From: JBBRTJ01 sp038244535 | GTDB taxonomy: Bacteria > Actinomycetota > Acidimicrobiia > Acidimicrobiales > Ilumatobacteraceae | Assembly (NCBI GenBank): GCA_038244535.1 | Contig: JBBRTJ010000109.1 | Span: forward strand, 1 to 11,062 | Direction of reading: 5' to 3' | Length of the DNA stretch: 11,062 nucleotides | In this document: positions 1 through 7,012 of the stretch, piece by piece | How the letters are laid out: every line of letters starts with the position of its first letter | Position numbering within the stretch: the stretch's first letter is position 1 | Made by a program: the position numbers and the translations under genes | The notes under the pieces: generated by a model | Databases searched by the model: none | The model's input: the letters and a program-made list of their open reading frames with translations, nothing else | Told to the model about the DNA's origin: nothing

Positions 1-1624
1 CCCACGCGGCCAACGAGGCCCGCAGCGAGTCGGCGAACACGGCGGCTCCCGGCCCTGAGATGGCTGCCAACGCCGTGACGGGTGGGAACCGCAGCTCGGT
101 TCGACGGGCCAGCTCGACCGCCGCCAGCCGAGCGGGGTCGGCGTGAAGCACGGCGTCAACGACCTCGTGGTGCGGAAGCGAGGTCTGCACGACGATGCGC
201 CCGCCACGATCGCGGCCGCCCACGAGCCGCGCCGCTCGGGCCAGCAACCCCATGGCCTCCTCGGCGGCGCGATACCTCGGAGCAAGGAGCTCCTGGTCGA
301 AGTCGAGGAAGGCCACGACGTCGGCCGTGCTGACCTGGTGCAGCGCCGCCTCGGTACCCACCACCAGCCGGGCATCGGGCACCGCCGCGCCGGCGGTCTC
401 GCCGGTCAGCTCGACCACCGGCTCTCCGGCGGCCGCCGCCAGCTCGACCTTGAGCCGAGCGGTGCCGGGCTTGACGTTGCGGAACCTGGTCCCGCTGCAG
501 CGCAGGCACACGGCGGGGCGAATCTCACCGCACCGACGGCAGTGCAACCGACCGTCGTCGGTCTGCTCGACCGTGGCTGCGCAGCGCTCGCACCGAGCCA
601 GGTCGTGGCACGACGCACACGCCAGTAGCGCAGAGCGGCCCTTTCGGTTCACAACGCACACGACGCGCTGGTCGCCGCGGAGGTGCCGGGACAGCGTCGG
701 CGACACCAAGGACGTGCGGGAGGGATCGTCACGAGTGCGGTCGACGACTTCGAGCAGGGGCCAGCCGGCGCGTTCGTCAAGTCGCGAGGCGGTCACCAGC
801 CCACCCCAGGCCAAGGCTTCCAGCGACGGGCACGGCGAGGTGAGCAGACACGGGACACCGGCGCGACGGGCTCGCTCGACCGCCACGTCGCGAGCGTTCC
901 AGGTGGGGGCCCGTTCTTCCTGGTGACCTTCGTCGTGTTCGTCGATCACCACCACCGCCGCCAGGTTCGGGCTCGGCGCCCACGCCGCGCCCCGGGCCCC
1001 GATGACGAGCGCACCACCAGCCGCGGCCTGAGCCCAGTCGCGTGGCACCAGGGCCACCGGGACGCCTGAGCGACGCAGCCGGGCGGCCAGCAACCTGGCC
1101 ACGGCCACCGACGGCGTCACGACGAGAGCGTCTCCCAGTGCGGCGGCGGCAACGATGACAGGGAGCGGATCAGCCGCCGGCGGCAGCCGCACGACGGCTC
1201 GCCCGGTCACCCGTGCCCGCGCCATGGCGTCCACGGCCAGCGGCTCGATCACCACCTGGGGCGCAGGCCTCGGGGCGGGGCGGGGCAAGCCGGCGACCAC
1301 GGCGGCCGGCGACGCCGCCATCATCAACGAGCGCGGGCGGCCCGCCCACCGCCATGCCGCCCAGCCGGCGAGCTCGACCAGCTCAGCCGAAGGACCCCAC
1401 CCGGTCACCTTGGCGATCGGGCGCAGTTGAACGCCCGCAGGCGGTGTCACGCCGACCTCGACGACCCAACCCCCGACGCGACGGCCGGCCAGCGAGATGC
1501 GCACGAGGGTCCCGACGCGAATCTGGTCCGCCAGGACGTCAGGGACCAGGTAGTCGAAGCGCTTGTCGATGCCGGCGACATCGGGGAGCACCCGCACCAC
1601 CAGTGGCGCGGGACCGCCGTACAC
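1..1624 (-). CDS. priA: PriA-like primosomal protein N', ATPase-degenerate, C-terminus cut by window edge
   Basis: Homologue of the replication-restart protein PriA; 541 residues are visible and the C-terminal part lies outside the window. The N-terminal DNA-binding domain opens with RVLPDVAGIDKRFDYLVP (about residues 11-28). A PriA-like core follows, with ALVIGARGAAWAPSPNL (205-221) and VVVIDEHDEGHQEE (224-237) standing where active PriA has its GTRSAL-type and DEEHD motifs. Eight zinc-binding cysteines are intact as four CxxC pairs (336/339, 345/348, 362/365, 373/376). The Walker A segment GxTGSGKTE is absent: that place (about 145-160) reads VRLPPAADPLPVIVAAA. The later GTQM-iaKG motif is GTEAALHQV (423-431). 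Helicase activity is therefore unlikely, as in known actinobacterial PriA proteins. The start is uncertain: GTG at 1624 lies 38 bases after metK and has no clear ribosome site; GTG at 1600 or 1597 is possible. The family is secure. Confidence 0.88.
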   Translation of the reverse strand, partial: MYGGPAPLVVRVLPDVAGIDKRFDYLVPDVLADQIRVGTLVRISLAGRRVGGWVVEVGVTPPAGVQLRPIAKVTGWGPSAELVELAGWAAWRWAGRPRSLMMAASPAAVVAGLPRPAPRPAPQVVIEPLAVDAMARARVTGRAVVRLPPAADPLPVIVAAAALGDALVVTPSVAVARLLAARLRRSGVPVALVPRDWAQAAAGGALVIGARGAAWAPSPNLAAVVVIDEHDEGHQEERAPTWNARDVAVERARRAGVPCLLTSPCPSLEALAWGGLVTASRLDERAGWPLLEVVDRTRDDPSRTSLVSPTLSRHLRGDQRVVCVVNRKGRSALLACASCHDLARCERCAATVEQTDDGRLHCRRCGEIRPAVCLRCSGTRFRNVKPGTARLKVELAAAAGEPVVELTGETAGAAVPDARLVVGTEAALHQVSTADVVAFLDFDQELLAPRYRAAEEAMGLLARAARLVGGRDRGGRIVVQTSLPHHEVVDAVLHADPARLAAVELARRTELRFPPVTALAAISGPGAAVFADSLRASLAAW

Positions 1625-1662
1625 CGCCGGTTCTGGTGTGGTGCTCGGCGACAGGGGGCTGG

Positions 1663-2856
1663 TCAGCGGGCCAGCGCCGCCTTCAGCTCGTCGAGCTTGG
1701 TCAGCTGCTCCCACGTGAAGCCCTCGTCCGTGCGGCCGAAGTGGCCGTAGGCGGCCGTCTTGCGGAAGATCGGCTTGCGCAGGTCGAGGTCGCGGATGAT
1801 GGCGGCCGGTCGGAGGTCGAAGATCTCCTGCACGACGAGCTCGAGCTGGACGGGATCGAACGCGGAGGTGCCGAAGGTCTCGACCATGACCGACACCGGC
1901 CGGGCGACGCCGATCGCGTAGGCCACCTGGACCTCGCAGCGGGTGGCCGCACCCGCGGCAACCAGGTGCTTGGCCACCCATCGCGCCGCGTACGCCGCCG
2001 AGCGGTCGACCTTCGAGGGGTCTTTGCCCGAGAACGCGCCGCCCCCGTGGCGAGCCATTCCCCCATAGGTGTCGACGATGATCTTGCGCCCCGTCAGACC
2101 GGTGTCGGCATGCGGACCGCCGAGCTCGAACGAGCCCGTCGGGTTCACGAGCACCTCGTAGTCGTCGTCGGCGAACTGGGCAGGGACGACGGGCCGGATC
2201 ACCTGCTCGATCAGGTCAGGCCGGATGATGGAGTCGCGGTCGACCCCAGGCGCGTGCTGGGTCGAGACGAGGACGGTGCGCAGCCGCACAGGCCGGTTGT
2301 CCTCGTAGTCGAAGGTGACCTGAGTCTTGCCATCGGGACGCAGGTACGGCACGACATCGGCGCGACGCACCTCGGCCAGGCGCGCCGCCATGCGGTGCGC
2401 GAGCCAGATCGGCAGCGGCATGAGGTCCGCGGTGTCGTCACAGGCGTAGCCGAACATCATCCCCTGGTCGCCGGCGCCCTGAGCGTTGAGCAGATCCTCG
2501 CCGCTCTTGCCCGCCCGCACCTCCTCGGAGAGGTCGACGCCCTGGCCGATGTCGGGGGACTGCTCGTCGATCGACACGATCACCCCACAGGTGTTGCCGT
2601 CGAAGCCGAAGGACTCACGGTCGTACCCGATCCCCTTGATGGTCTCGCGAGCCAGCCGGGGGATGTCGACGTAGGCGGTGGTCGTGATCTCGCCCGCCAC
2701 CACGCACAAGCCCGTGGTCAGAAGCGTCTCGCAGGCGACGCGGCCGTTCGGGTCCTCGGCCAGGATGGCGTCGAGGACGGCGTCCGACACCTGGTCAGCC
2801 ATCTTGTCCGGATGACCCTCGGTGACGGACTCCGAGGTGAAGGTCCAGCGGTTCAC
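1663..2856 (-). CDS. metK: S-adenosylmethionine synthetase (methionine adenosyltransferase)
   Basis: Cytosolic enzyme that makes S-adenosylmethionine from methionine and ATP, releasing phosphate and pyrophosphate. The 397-residue product is full length for the bacterial family. It begins TSESVTEGHPDKMADQ, with the catalytic His15 in EGHPDK. Family signature 1, GAGDQGMMFGY, is at 127-137, and the P-loop-like signature 2, GGGAFSGKD, is at 271-279, followed by PSKVDRSAAY. No key residue is missing. The start is GTG, overlapping the TGA stop of coaBC in GTGA, with AGGGAG six bases upstream; this favours translational coupling to coaBC. I see no SAM riboswitch ahead of it, and the overlap leaves no room for one. 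The gene is followed by priA after about 38 bases. Confidence 0.97.
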   Translation of the reverse strand: MNRWTFTSESVTEGHPDKMADQVSDAVLDAILAEDPNGRVACETLLTTGLCVVAGEITTTAYVDIPRLARETIKGIGYDRESFGFDGNTCGVIVSIDEQSPDIGQGVDLSEEVRAGKSGEDLLNAQGAGDQGMMFGYACDDTADLMPLPIWLAHRMAARLAEVRRADVVPYLRPDGKTQVTFDYEDNRPVRLRTVLVSTQHAPGVDRDSIIRPDLIEQVIRPVVPAQFADDDYEVLVNPTGSFELGGPHADTGLTGRKIIVDTYGGMARHGGGAFSGKDPSKVDRSAAYAARWVAKHLVAAGAATRCEVQVAYAIGVARPVSVMVETFGTSAFDPVQLELVVQEIFDLRPAAIIRDLDLRKPIFRKTAAYGHFGRTDEGFTWEQLTKLDELKAALAR

Positions 2857-4085
2857 GAAACACTCCCTGTTGGATGGGTTGCTGCGGGTTGAAGGGGGGC
2901 GAGGCGGGCCACGACGGCGTCGAGCACGGCTGCGGCCACGGCCCGCTTGTCGGTCAGACCGACCGCCTGAACGACGCCCGACTCGTCGACGATCAGCACG
3001 GCATTGGTGTCGTGCTCGAAGCCGGCGCCGGGCGCGGACACGTCGTTGGCCACGATGAGGTCGAGGTGCTTGCGGCGGAGCTTGCCGCTGGCGTTGGCCA
3101 GCACGTCGTCGGTTTCGGCGGCGAACCCGACGAGCACCTGGCCGTGGCGCTTGACGGCACCGAGTGCGGCGAGGATGTCGGTGGTCGGCTCGAGGATGAT
3201 CTCAGGAGGACCGGCGTCCTTCTTCCACTTGCCCTCGGCCGCCAGCTTCGGACGGAAGTCGGCCACGGCCGCCGCCATCAGCACGATGTCGGCCGTCGCG
3301 CCGAGGTCGAGCACCTCGCGCTCCATGCTGGCCGCGGTGTCGACGTCGATGCGTCGCACGCCCGGTGGCGCCGGACGATCGATGGTGGTGATCAGGGTGA
3401 CATCGGCGCCGCGCGCCGCCGCCTCGGCGGCCAGCGCGTAGCCCTGCTTGCCCGAGGAGCGGTTCGTGATCACACGAACCGCGTCGATCGGTTCACGGGT
3501 GCCGCCGGCGGTGACCAGCACGCGGCGCCCCGCGAGGTCGGCCGGTGTGAGCGCGGCGAGCACGGCCGAAACGATGGCATCGGGTGAGGCGAGCCGGCCG
3601 TGGCCGACATCGCCGCCCGCCAGGCGGCCGGACTCGGGATCGACGACCACGACACCGCGCCGGCGCAACGTCGCCAGGTTCTCCTGGACCGCGGGGTGCT
3701 CCCACATCTCGGTGTGCATGGCGGGGCAGATGAGCACCGGGGCGCGCGTGGCCAGCAGGGTCGCCGTCAACAGGTCGCTCGAGATGCCAGCCGCGTAGGC
3801 CCCGATGAGCCGGGCCGTGGCGGGCGCGACGAGGACAAGATCGGCGCCCTGACCGAGGCGCGTGTGCGGGATCGGGTCGGACTCGTCCCAGAGCGAGCTC
3901 TGGACCGGTTCGCTGGCCAACGCCGAGAACGTGGTGCGACCGACGAAGTGCTCGGCCCCCTTGGTCATGACGGGCACAACGTGGGCACCGGCGTCGACGA
4001 GTCGGCGGCACACCTCGACTGCCTTGTAGGCCGCGATGCCCCCGCAGACGCCGAGGACGACCCGGCGCCCGGCGAGGCTGACCAT
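2853..4085 (-). CDS. coaBC: Bifunctional phosphopantothenoylcysteine decarboxylase / phosphopantothenate-cysteine ligase
   Basis: Fusion enzyme for two steps of coenzyme A synthesis: the CoaB half joins 4'-phosphopantothenate to cysteine (CTP in bacteria), and the FMN-dependent CoaC half decarboxylates the product to 4'-phosphopantetheine. The length of 410 residues is normal. CoaC covers about 1-180: GVCGGIAAYKA (12-22), catalytic His74 in PIPHTRL, and PAMHTEMW (121-128). CoaB covers about 185-400: VLVTAGGTREPID (189-201), ITNRSSGKQGYA (206-217), AAAVADFRP (271-279) and the KxKK motif (286-289). Two CoaC positions differ from the E. coli enzyme: His124 replaces the PAMN asparagine, and Gly157 replaces the flap cysteine. 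The ATG start is four bases after the rpoZ stop, with GAGGG 11 bases upstream inside rpoZ. The 3' end overlaps metK by four bases. Confidence 0.96.
   Translation of the reverse strand: MVSLAGRRVVLGVCGGIAAYKAVEVCRRLVDAGAHVVPVMTKGAEHFVGRTTFSALASEPVQSSLWDESDPIPHTRLGQGADLVLVAPATARLIGAYAAGISSDLLTATLLATRAPVLICPAMHTEMWEHPAVQENLATLRRRGVVVVDPESGRLAGGDVGHGRLASPDAIVSAVLAALTPADLAGRRVLVTAGGTREPIDAVRVITNRSSGKQGYALAAEAAARGADVTLITTIDRPAPPGVRRIDVDTAASMEREVLDLGATADIVLMAAAVADFRPKLAAEGKWKKDAGPPEIILEPTTDILAALGAVKRHGQVLVGFAAETDDVLANASGKLRRKHLDLIVANDVSAPGAGFEHDTNAVLIVDESGVVQAVGLTDKRAVAAAVLDAVVARLAPLQPAATHPTGSVS
2863..2868 (-). promoter_or_regulatory. Ribosome binding site of metK
   Basis: AGGGAG, six bases before the GTG at 2856 and inside the end of coaBC. 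It supports GTG as the metK start and coupled translation of the two genes. Confidence 0.7.
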
Positions 4086-4089
4086 CGAA

Positions 4090-4386
4090 CTACGCGCCCT
4101 CGACCTCGGCGGCGATCTCGGCCTCGGCGTCGGCCTCGACCGGCAGCGGCATGAGCACGATCTTGTCGGCGGCGATCTCCTCGAAGCTCATCGACAGCGG
4201 CTTGCGCACGGTGGAGGCGACCTGGGGCGGGATCGCCGCGCCGAGGCCATCACCCAGGTGGTTGTAGTAGGAGTTGATCTGGCGGGCGCGACGGGCGGCG
4301 AGGGTGACCAGGCTGAACTTCGAGTCGACGCGGTTGAGCAGCTCCTCGATCGGGGGGTTCACCATCGTGTCGTGGGCGCGCGCCAT
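4090..4386 (-). CDS. rpoZ: RNA polymerase omega subunit
   Basis: Small subunit that binds the beta' subunit and helps RNA polymerase assemble. The 98-residue product has the actinobacterial omega core: VNPPIEELLNRVDSKFSLV (9-27) followed by LAARRARQINSYYNHLGDG (29-47), then the RKPLSMSFEEI block (61-71). The tail (83-98) is acidic and alanine-rich. The ATG at 4386 is chosen because GGAG lies six bases before it. A TTG four codons upstream (4398) would sit inside that same ribosome site, and an internal ATG at residue 8 is also conceivable. The stop is TAG, whereas the other stops visible in the window are TGA. It follows gmk after a 75-base gap, the widest in the window, and precedes coaBC by four bases. 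Confidence 0.94.
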   Translation of the reverse strand: MARAHDTMVNPPIEELLNRVDSKFSLVTLAARRARQINSYYNHLGDGLGAAIPPQVASTVRKPLSMSFEEIAADKIVLMPLPVEADAEAEIAAEVEGA

Positions 4387-4392
4387 GTTCAG

Positions 4393-4396
4393 CTCC
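4393..4396 (-). promoter_or_regulatory. Ribosome binding site of rpoZ
   Basis: GGAG on the minus strand, six bases before the ATG at 4386. It decides between that ATG and the TTG at 4398, because the TTG would overlap the site and has no purine-rich stretch of its own. Confidence 0.6.
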
Positions 4397-4422
4397 AAGC
4401 AGGCCGGGGGAAGTGCCCGGGC

Positions 4423-4428
4423 ATGGTA
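4423..4428 (-). promoter_or_regulatory. Possible -10 element for an rpoZ promoter
   Basis: TACCAT on the minus strand fits the loose actinobacterial TANNNT pattern and lies 36 bases before the rpoZ ATG, in the only gap wide enough for an internal promoter. I found no convincing -35 partner at the usual distance; CTCGAA is present but only 13 bases upstream. This is a weak candidate that could be chance. Confidence 0.2.
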
Positions 4429-4461
4429 CCAGCGCCGCGGCTTCGAGGGCCGCCACGGCGG

Positions 4462-5016
4462 TCAGTCGGAGCGGGGCTGGCGGCGGGTGCGCTCGTCGAC
4501 GATGACCTGGGCGAGTTGGGAGACGACCTCGTCGAGGTCGTCGTTGACGAGCACCACGTCGGCCAGCGCGATGCCGATGGGCTCCTCCTGCTCGGCCTTG
4601 CGCAGTCGGGCCTCGACCTTGTCGTCGGGATCGCCCCGCCGGCGCAGGCGACGCTCCTGCTCGGCGCGCGACGGCGGCAAGACGAACACCAGCAGCGAGT
4701 CCGGGTGCCGCTCACGAACCTGTTGGGCGCCATCCAGCTCGATCTCGAGCACGACGTCCTTGCCCTCGGGCGCCTCGGGAAGCGGGGTGCCGTAGTAGTT
4801 GCCGAGGAACTCGGTCCACTCGAGAAACCCGCCGACGGCGATGCGGGCCTCGAACGAGGACGGATCGGTGAACACGTAGGCATCCGAGGCCTCGCCCTTG
4901 CGCTGCTGGCGCGTCGTCCACGAGCGGCTCAGCCAGAGCGACGCGTCACGGCGGAGCAGCGCCTCGACGACGGTGCCCTTCCCCACCCCGCCCGGGCCAG
5001 AGACGATGATGATCAG
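4462..5016 (-). CDS. gmk: Guanylate kinase with an apparently non-canonical start codon
   Basis: Transfers phosphate from ATP to GMP (or dGMP) to give GDP, a step of guanine nucleotide synthesis in the cytosol. Counting from a CTG at 5016, the product has 184 residues: the P-loop SGPGGVGKGTVVE (6-18), the GMP-binding segment SRSWTTRQQRKGE (30-42), GFLEWTEFLGNYYGT (63-77), EIELDGAQQVRERHPD (91-106) and the lid region PPSRAEQERRLRRRGD (114-129). All match guanylate kinases; the C-terminus is short. The start is odd. Upstream in this frame lies the mihF stop TGA (5023-5025), then ACC ACC CTG ATC ATC ATC GTC, so no ATG, GTG or TTG precedes the P-loop. The first conventional start, GTG at 4986, falls inside the P-loop and would destroy it. 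No clear ribosome site is visible, so reinitiation after mihF is likely. Confidence 0.93.
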   Translation of the reverse strand: MIIIVSGPGGVGKGTVVEALLRRDASLWLSRSWTTRQQRKGEASDAYVFTDPSSFEARIAVGGFLEWTEFLGNYYGTPLPEAPEGKDVVLEIELDGAQQVRERHPDSLLVFVLPPSRAEQERRLRRRGDPDDKVEARLRKAEQEEPIGIALADVVLVNDDLDEVVSQLAQVIVDERTRRQPRSD

Positions 5017-5025
5017 GGTGGTTCA
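5014..5025 (-). other. mihF stop / gmk start junction
   Basis: The minus strand reads TGA ACC ACC CTG. TGA ends mihF and CTG is the first codon that could initiate gmk in the same frame; three ATC codons follow directly. No purine-rich ribosome site is visible in the preceding 25 bases, which encode the end of mIHF. Confidence 0.6.
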
Positions 5026-5337
5026 GGCCAGCTGGTCGAGCAGCGCCTGGCGCTGCTTGGCCCCGAGGCCCTTGACCTTGCGAGTCTCGGCGATGCCGAT
5101 GTCGTCCATGAGCCGGCGGGCCTTGACCTTGCCGACACCGGGGAGGGACTCGAGCAGCGGCAGCACGCGCATGCCGGCGATGATGTCGTCGCCGTCGGCT
5201 TGGGCCAGGACCTCGCCGAGGCTGATCGAGCCCATCTTGAGCTTCTCCTTGAGCTCAGCGCGTGCGGCCTTGTAGGCGGTGGCCTTGGCCAGCGCTGCGG
5301 TGCGCTGCTCGGGTGTGAGCGTGGGAGGGGTTGCCAT
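5023..5337 (-). CDS. mihF: Actinobacterial (mycobacterial-type) integration host factor mIHF
   Basis: Nucleoid-associated protein that binds and bends DNA; unrelated in fold to E. coli IHF despite the name. The 104-residue product matches mIHF over its length: LTPEQRTAALAKA (7-19) and the long basic helix ARAELKEKLKMG (25-36), then LLESLPGVGKVKARRLMDDI (61-80), the helix-two-turn-helix DNA-binding segment, ending TRKVKGLGAKQRQALLDQL (85-103). The ATG at 5337 gives the family's normal N-terminus; TAGGG lies eight bases upstream. It sits 26 bases after pyrF and directly before gmk, the conserved actinobacterial place for this gene. It shares a reading frame with gmk, separated by one TGA and two codons. 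Confidence 0.95.
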   Translation of the reverse strand: MATPPTLTPEQRTAALAKATAYKAARAELKEKLKMGSISLGEVLAQADGDDIIAGMRVLPLLESLPGVGKVKARRLMDDIGIAETRKVKGLGAKQRQALLDQLA

Positions 5338-5363
5338 GGATCCGACCCTAGCGGAGGCCCCTG

Positions 5364-6074
5364 TCAGCCGACGGCCGCCGCCACCTCGGCGCAGACCGCG
5401 GCGGCCGCGGCCTCCGGATCCGGCGCGGCGGTGACGGCTCGGCCGATGACGAGGAGGTCGGCCCCTGCGGCGAGGGCTTCGGTGGGGGTCGCCGGTCGCC
5501 CCTGGTCGTTGGTGGGCGTGCCGCTCGGACGGATGCCGGGCACCACGGCCCGCAGCAGCGGGGAGACGAGCTTGGCCTCGTGCACCTCGGCCGCGGCGCA
5601 CACGACACCTCGGCAACCTGCCTCGACACCGGCGGCGAGGCGCTCACCAAACAGGTGCCTAGGGGCGGCCGACTCGCTGGTCAGGATCGTGACGGCCAGT
5701 GCCGTGGGCACCGGCAGGCCGGCGGCATCGGCGCCACCCTCGAACCCCTCGACCCCGGCGCGCAGCATGGGCACACCACCGGCGGCATGAAGCGTGAGCA
5801 GGTCTGCCCCCAGCGCGCCCGCCACCCGCGCCGCCCGGCCCACGGTGGTGGGGATGTCGTGCAGCTTCAGGTCGAGGAAGACCGCGAACCCAGCCTCCCG
5901 CATGGCCAAGACGGCTTCCGGGCCGGCCGCCGTGAAGAGCTCGAGCCCGACCTTGACCGTGGCGAACCACGGCGCCAAGCGGTGGGCAAGTCGTTGCGCA
6001 ACGACGAGGTCGTCGACGTCCAACGACAGGATCAGACGACCGGCGCCATCGACGCGGGTGGGGTTGGCAGTCAC
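5364..6074 (-). CDS. pyrF: Orotidine 5'-phosphate decarboxylase
   Basis: Last step of UMP synthesis: decarboxylation of orotidine 5'-phosphate, without cofactor. The 236-residue product has a compact TIM-barrel length. LILSLDVDD (14-22) opens the barrel; Lys41 lies in VKVGLELF; the catalytic DxKxxD is Asp68-Lys70-Asp73 in FLDLKLHDIPTTV; the phosphate loop is VPGIRPSG (178-185) with VIGRAVT at 209-215. This is the short, E. coli/Bacillus-like type, not the longer type found in Mycobacterium. The GTG at 6074 is chosen because it overlaps the pyrD stop in GTGA and has GGAGG four bases upstream. An open frame extends further upstream to 6179, but that extension is arginine- and proline-rich shadow sequence inside pyrD. 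Confidence 0.96.
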   Translation of the reverse strand: MTANPTRVDGAGRLILSLDVDDLVVAQRLAHRLAPWFATVKVGLELFTAAGPEAVLAMREAGFAVFLDLKLHDIPTTVGRAARVAGALGADLLTLHAAGGVPMLRAGVEGFEGGADAAGLPVPTALAVTILTSESAAPRHLFGERLAAGVEAGCRGVVCAAAEVHEAKLVSPLLRAVVPGIRPSGTPTNDQGRPATPTEALAAGADLLVIGRAVTAAPDPEAAAAAVCAEVAAAVG

Positions 6075-7012
6075 TCGGCCTCCAAGGGTTGAGCGGGGGT
6101 GGTGGTCTGCAGCGGCGGCGCGCGGTGCACGGCGCCGACGAGGTCGGCCACCCGGGTCACGCCGTGGGCCACGCACCACGACGTGAGCTCGTGCAGCACC
6201 CGCTGCGGAGCGCGCGGATCGGCGAAGGTGGCGGTGCCCACCTCGATGGCGTTGGCGCCGGCCATCAGCAGCTCAATGGCGTCGATGCCGCTGGACACAC
6301 CGCCGACGCCGATGATCGGGAGGGCAGGGAGCGCGGCTCGCACGTCGTGGACCGCCCGCACGGCCACCGGGTGGATGGCCGCACCGGACAGCCCTCCGCC
6401 ACCGCCCCCGAGGGCCGGGCGACGGGTCTCGACGTCGATCACCATGCCCAGCACCGTGTTGACGAGCACGACGGCTTCGGCGCCGCCGGCCACCGCGGCG
6501 GCGGCGATCTCGGCCAGGTCACCGACGTTGGGGCTGAGCTTCGCCCACCGGGGTCGCCCGCACGATGCGGTGGCGGCAACGACGGCGGCGGTCGCCTCGG
6601 GTGAGTGGGCGAACATGCGCCTGCGGTCCTCGAGGTTCGGGCAGCTCACGTTCACCTCGACGGCGATCACCTCGGGCGGCGCACCCGCAAGGAGCTGGGC
6701 CGCCGCCGCGAACTCGTCGACCGATCGGCCCCAGATGCTCGCCACGACCCGGGCGCCGCAGGCCACCAGCGCCGGGAGCTCCGCAGTCAGCCAGGCCTCG
6801 ACACCAGGACCCTGGAGGCCCACGCTGTTGAGCATCCCCGACGCCGTCGGATGGATGCGAGGAGCGGGGTTGCCCGGCCACGGACCGGCCGACAACGACT
6901 TCACCACGATGGCGCCGAGCGCGGTGACATCGAGGTAGGGAGCCAGTTCGGCGCCGTGCCCAGCCGTTCCGCTCGCCGTCATGACCGGGCTGACGAGGGC
7001 CACCGAGCCCAC
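6071..7012 (-). CDS. pyrD: Dihydroorotate dehydrogenase, class 1B catalytic subunit
   Basis: FMN enzyme of the cytosol that oxidises dihydroorotate to orotate. The 313-residue product carries PVMTASGTAGHG (9-20), the lysine in IVVKSLSAGPWPGNPAPR (35-52), GMLNSVGLQGPG (59-70), the class 1 catalytic base Cys124 in NVSCPN (121-126), GGGGGGLSGAAIHP (202-215) and GVGGVSSGIDAIELLMAG (235-252). Cysteine rather than serine as base, and no N-terminal membrane segment, exclude the quinone-dependent class 2. Class 1B enzymes normally pass electrons to NAD through PyrK, but no pyrK is next to it. GTG at 7012 is the earliest conventional start, 52 bases after carB, yet it has no ribosome site and trims a few residues relative to what I expect for the family. 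GTG at 7003 has AGGTGG five bases upstream but would cut the first strand. Confidence 0.95.
   Translation of the reverse strand: MGSVALVSPVMTASGTAGHGAELAPYLDVTALGAIVVKSLSAGPWPGNPAPRIHPTASGMLNSVGLQGPGVEAWLTAELPALVACGARVVASIWGRSVDEFAAAAQLLAGAPPEVIAVEVNVSCPNLEDRRRMFAHSPEATAAVVAATASCGRPRWAKLSPNVGDLAEIAAAAVAGGAEAVVLVNTVLGMVIDVETRRPALGGGGGGLSGAAIHPVAVRAVHDVRAALPALPIIGVGGVSSGIDAIELLMAGANAIEVGTATFADPRAPQRVLHELTSWCVAHGVTRVADLVGAVHRAPPLQTTTPAQPLEAE
6079..6083 (-). promoter_or_regulatory. Ribosome binding site of pyrF
   Basis: GGAGG, four bases before the GTG at 6074 and inside the end of pyrD. It fixes the pyrF start at the GTGA overlap rather than at the upstream extension of the open frame. Confidence 0.7.

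Noticed and set aside
1213..2892. Long plus-strand open frame (559 codons) opposite metK and the metK/priA junction
   Set aside because: It is the antisense shadow of metK in GC-rich sequence; composition is arginine, glycine and alanine rich with no recognisable domain, while the minus strand encodes a complete MetK.
2840..2900. SAM riboswitch ahead of metK
   Set aside because: metK overlaps coaBC, and the upstream sequence is coaBC coding sequence with no riboswitch-like structure that I can recognise.
4450..4461. Palindrome ccgccacggcgg just after the gmk stop as a terminator
   Set aside because: The stem is short, the loop would be two to four bases, and no T-rich tract follows on the minus strand.
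4462..4986. gmk starting at GTG 4986
   Set aside because: This start lies inside the P-loop and would leave the enzyme without its conserved glycines; homologous sequence continues upstream to 5016.
4036..5790. Plus-strand open frame of 584 codons opposite rpoZ, gmk, mihF and part of pyrF
   Set aside because: It crosses four well-supported genes and their gaps in antisense and shows no family motif; codon bias of the real genes explains the lack of stops.
5364..6179. pyrF starting at 6179
   Set aside because: The extra N-terminal residues are basic shadow sequence inside pyrD; GTG 6074 has a strong ribosome site and the usual GTGA overlap.
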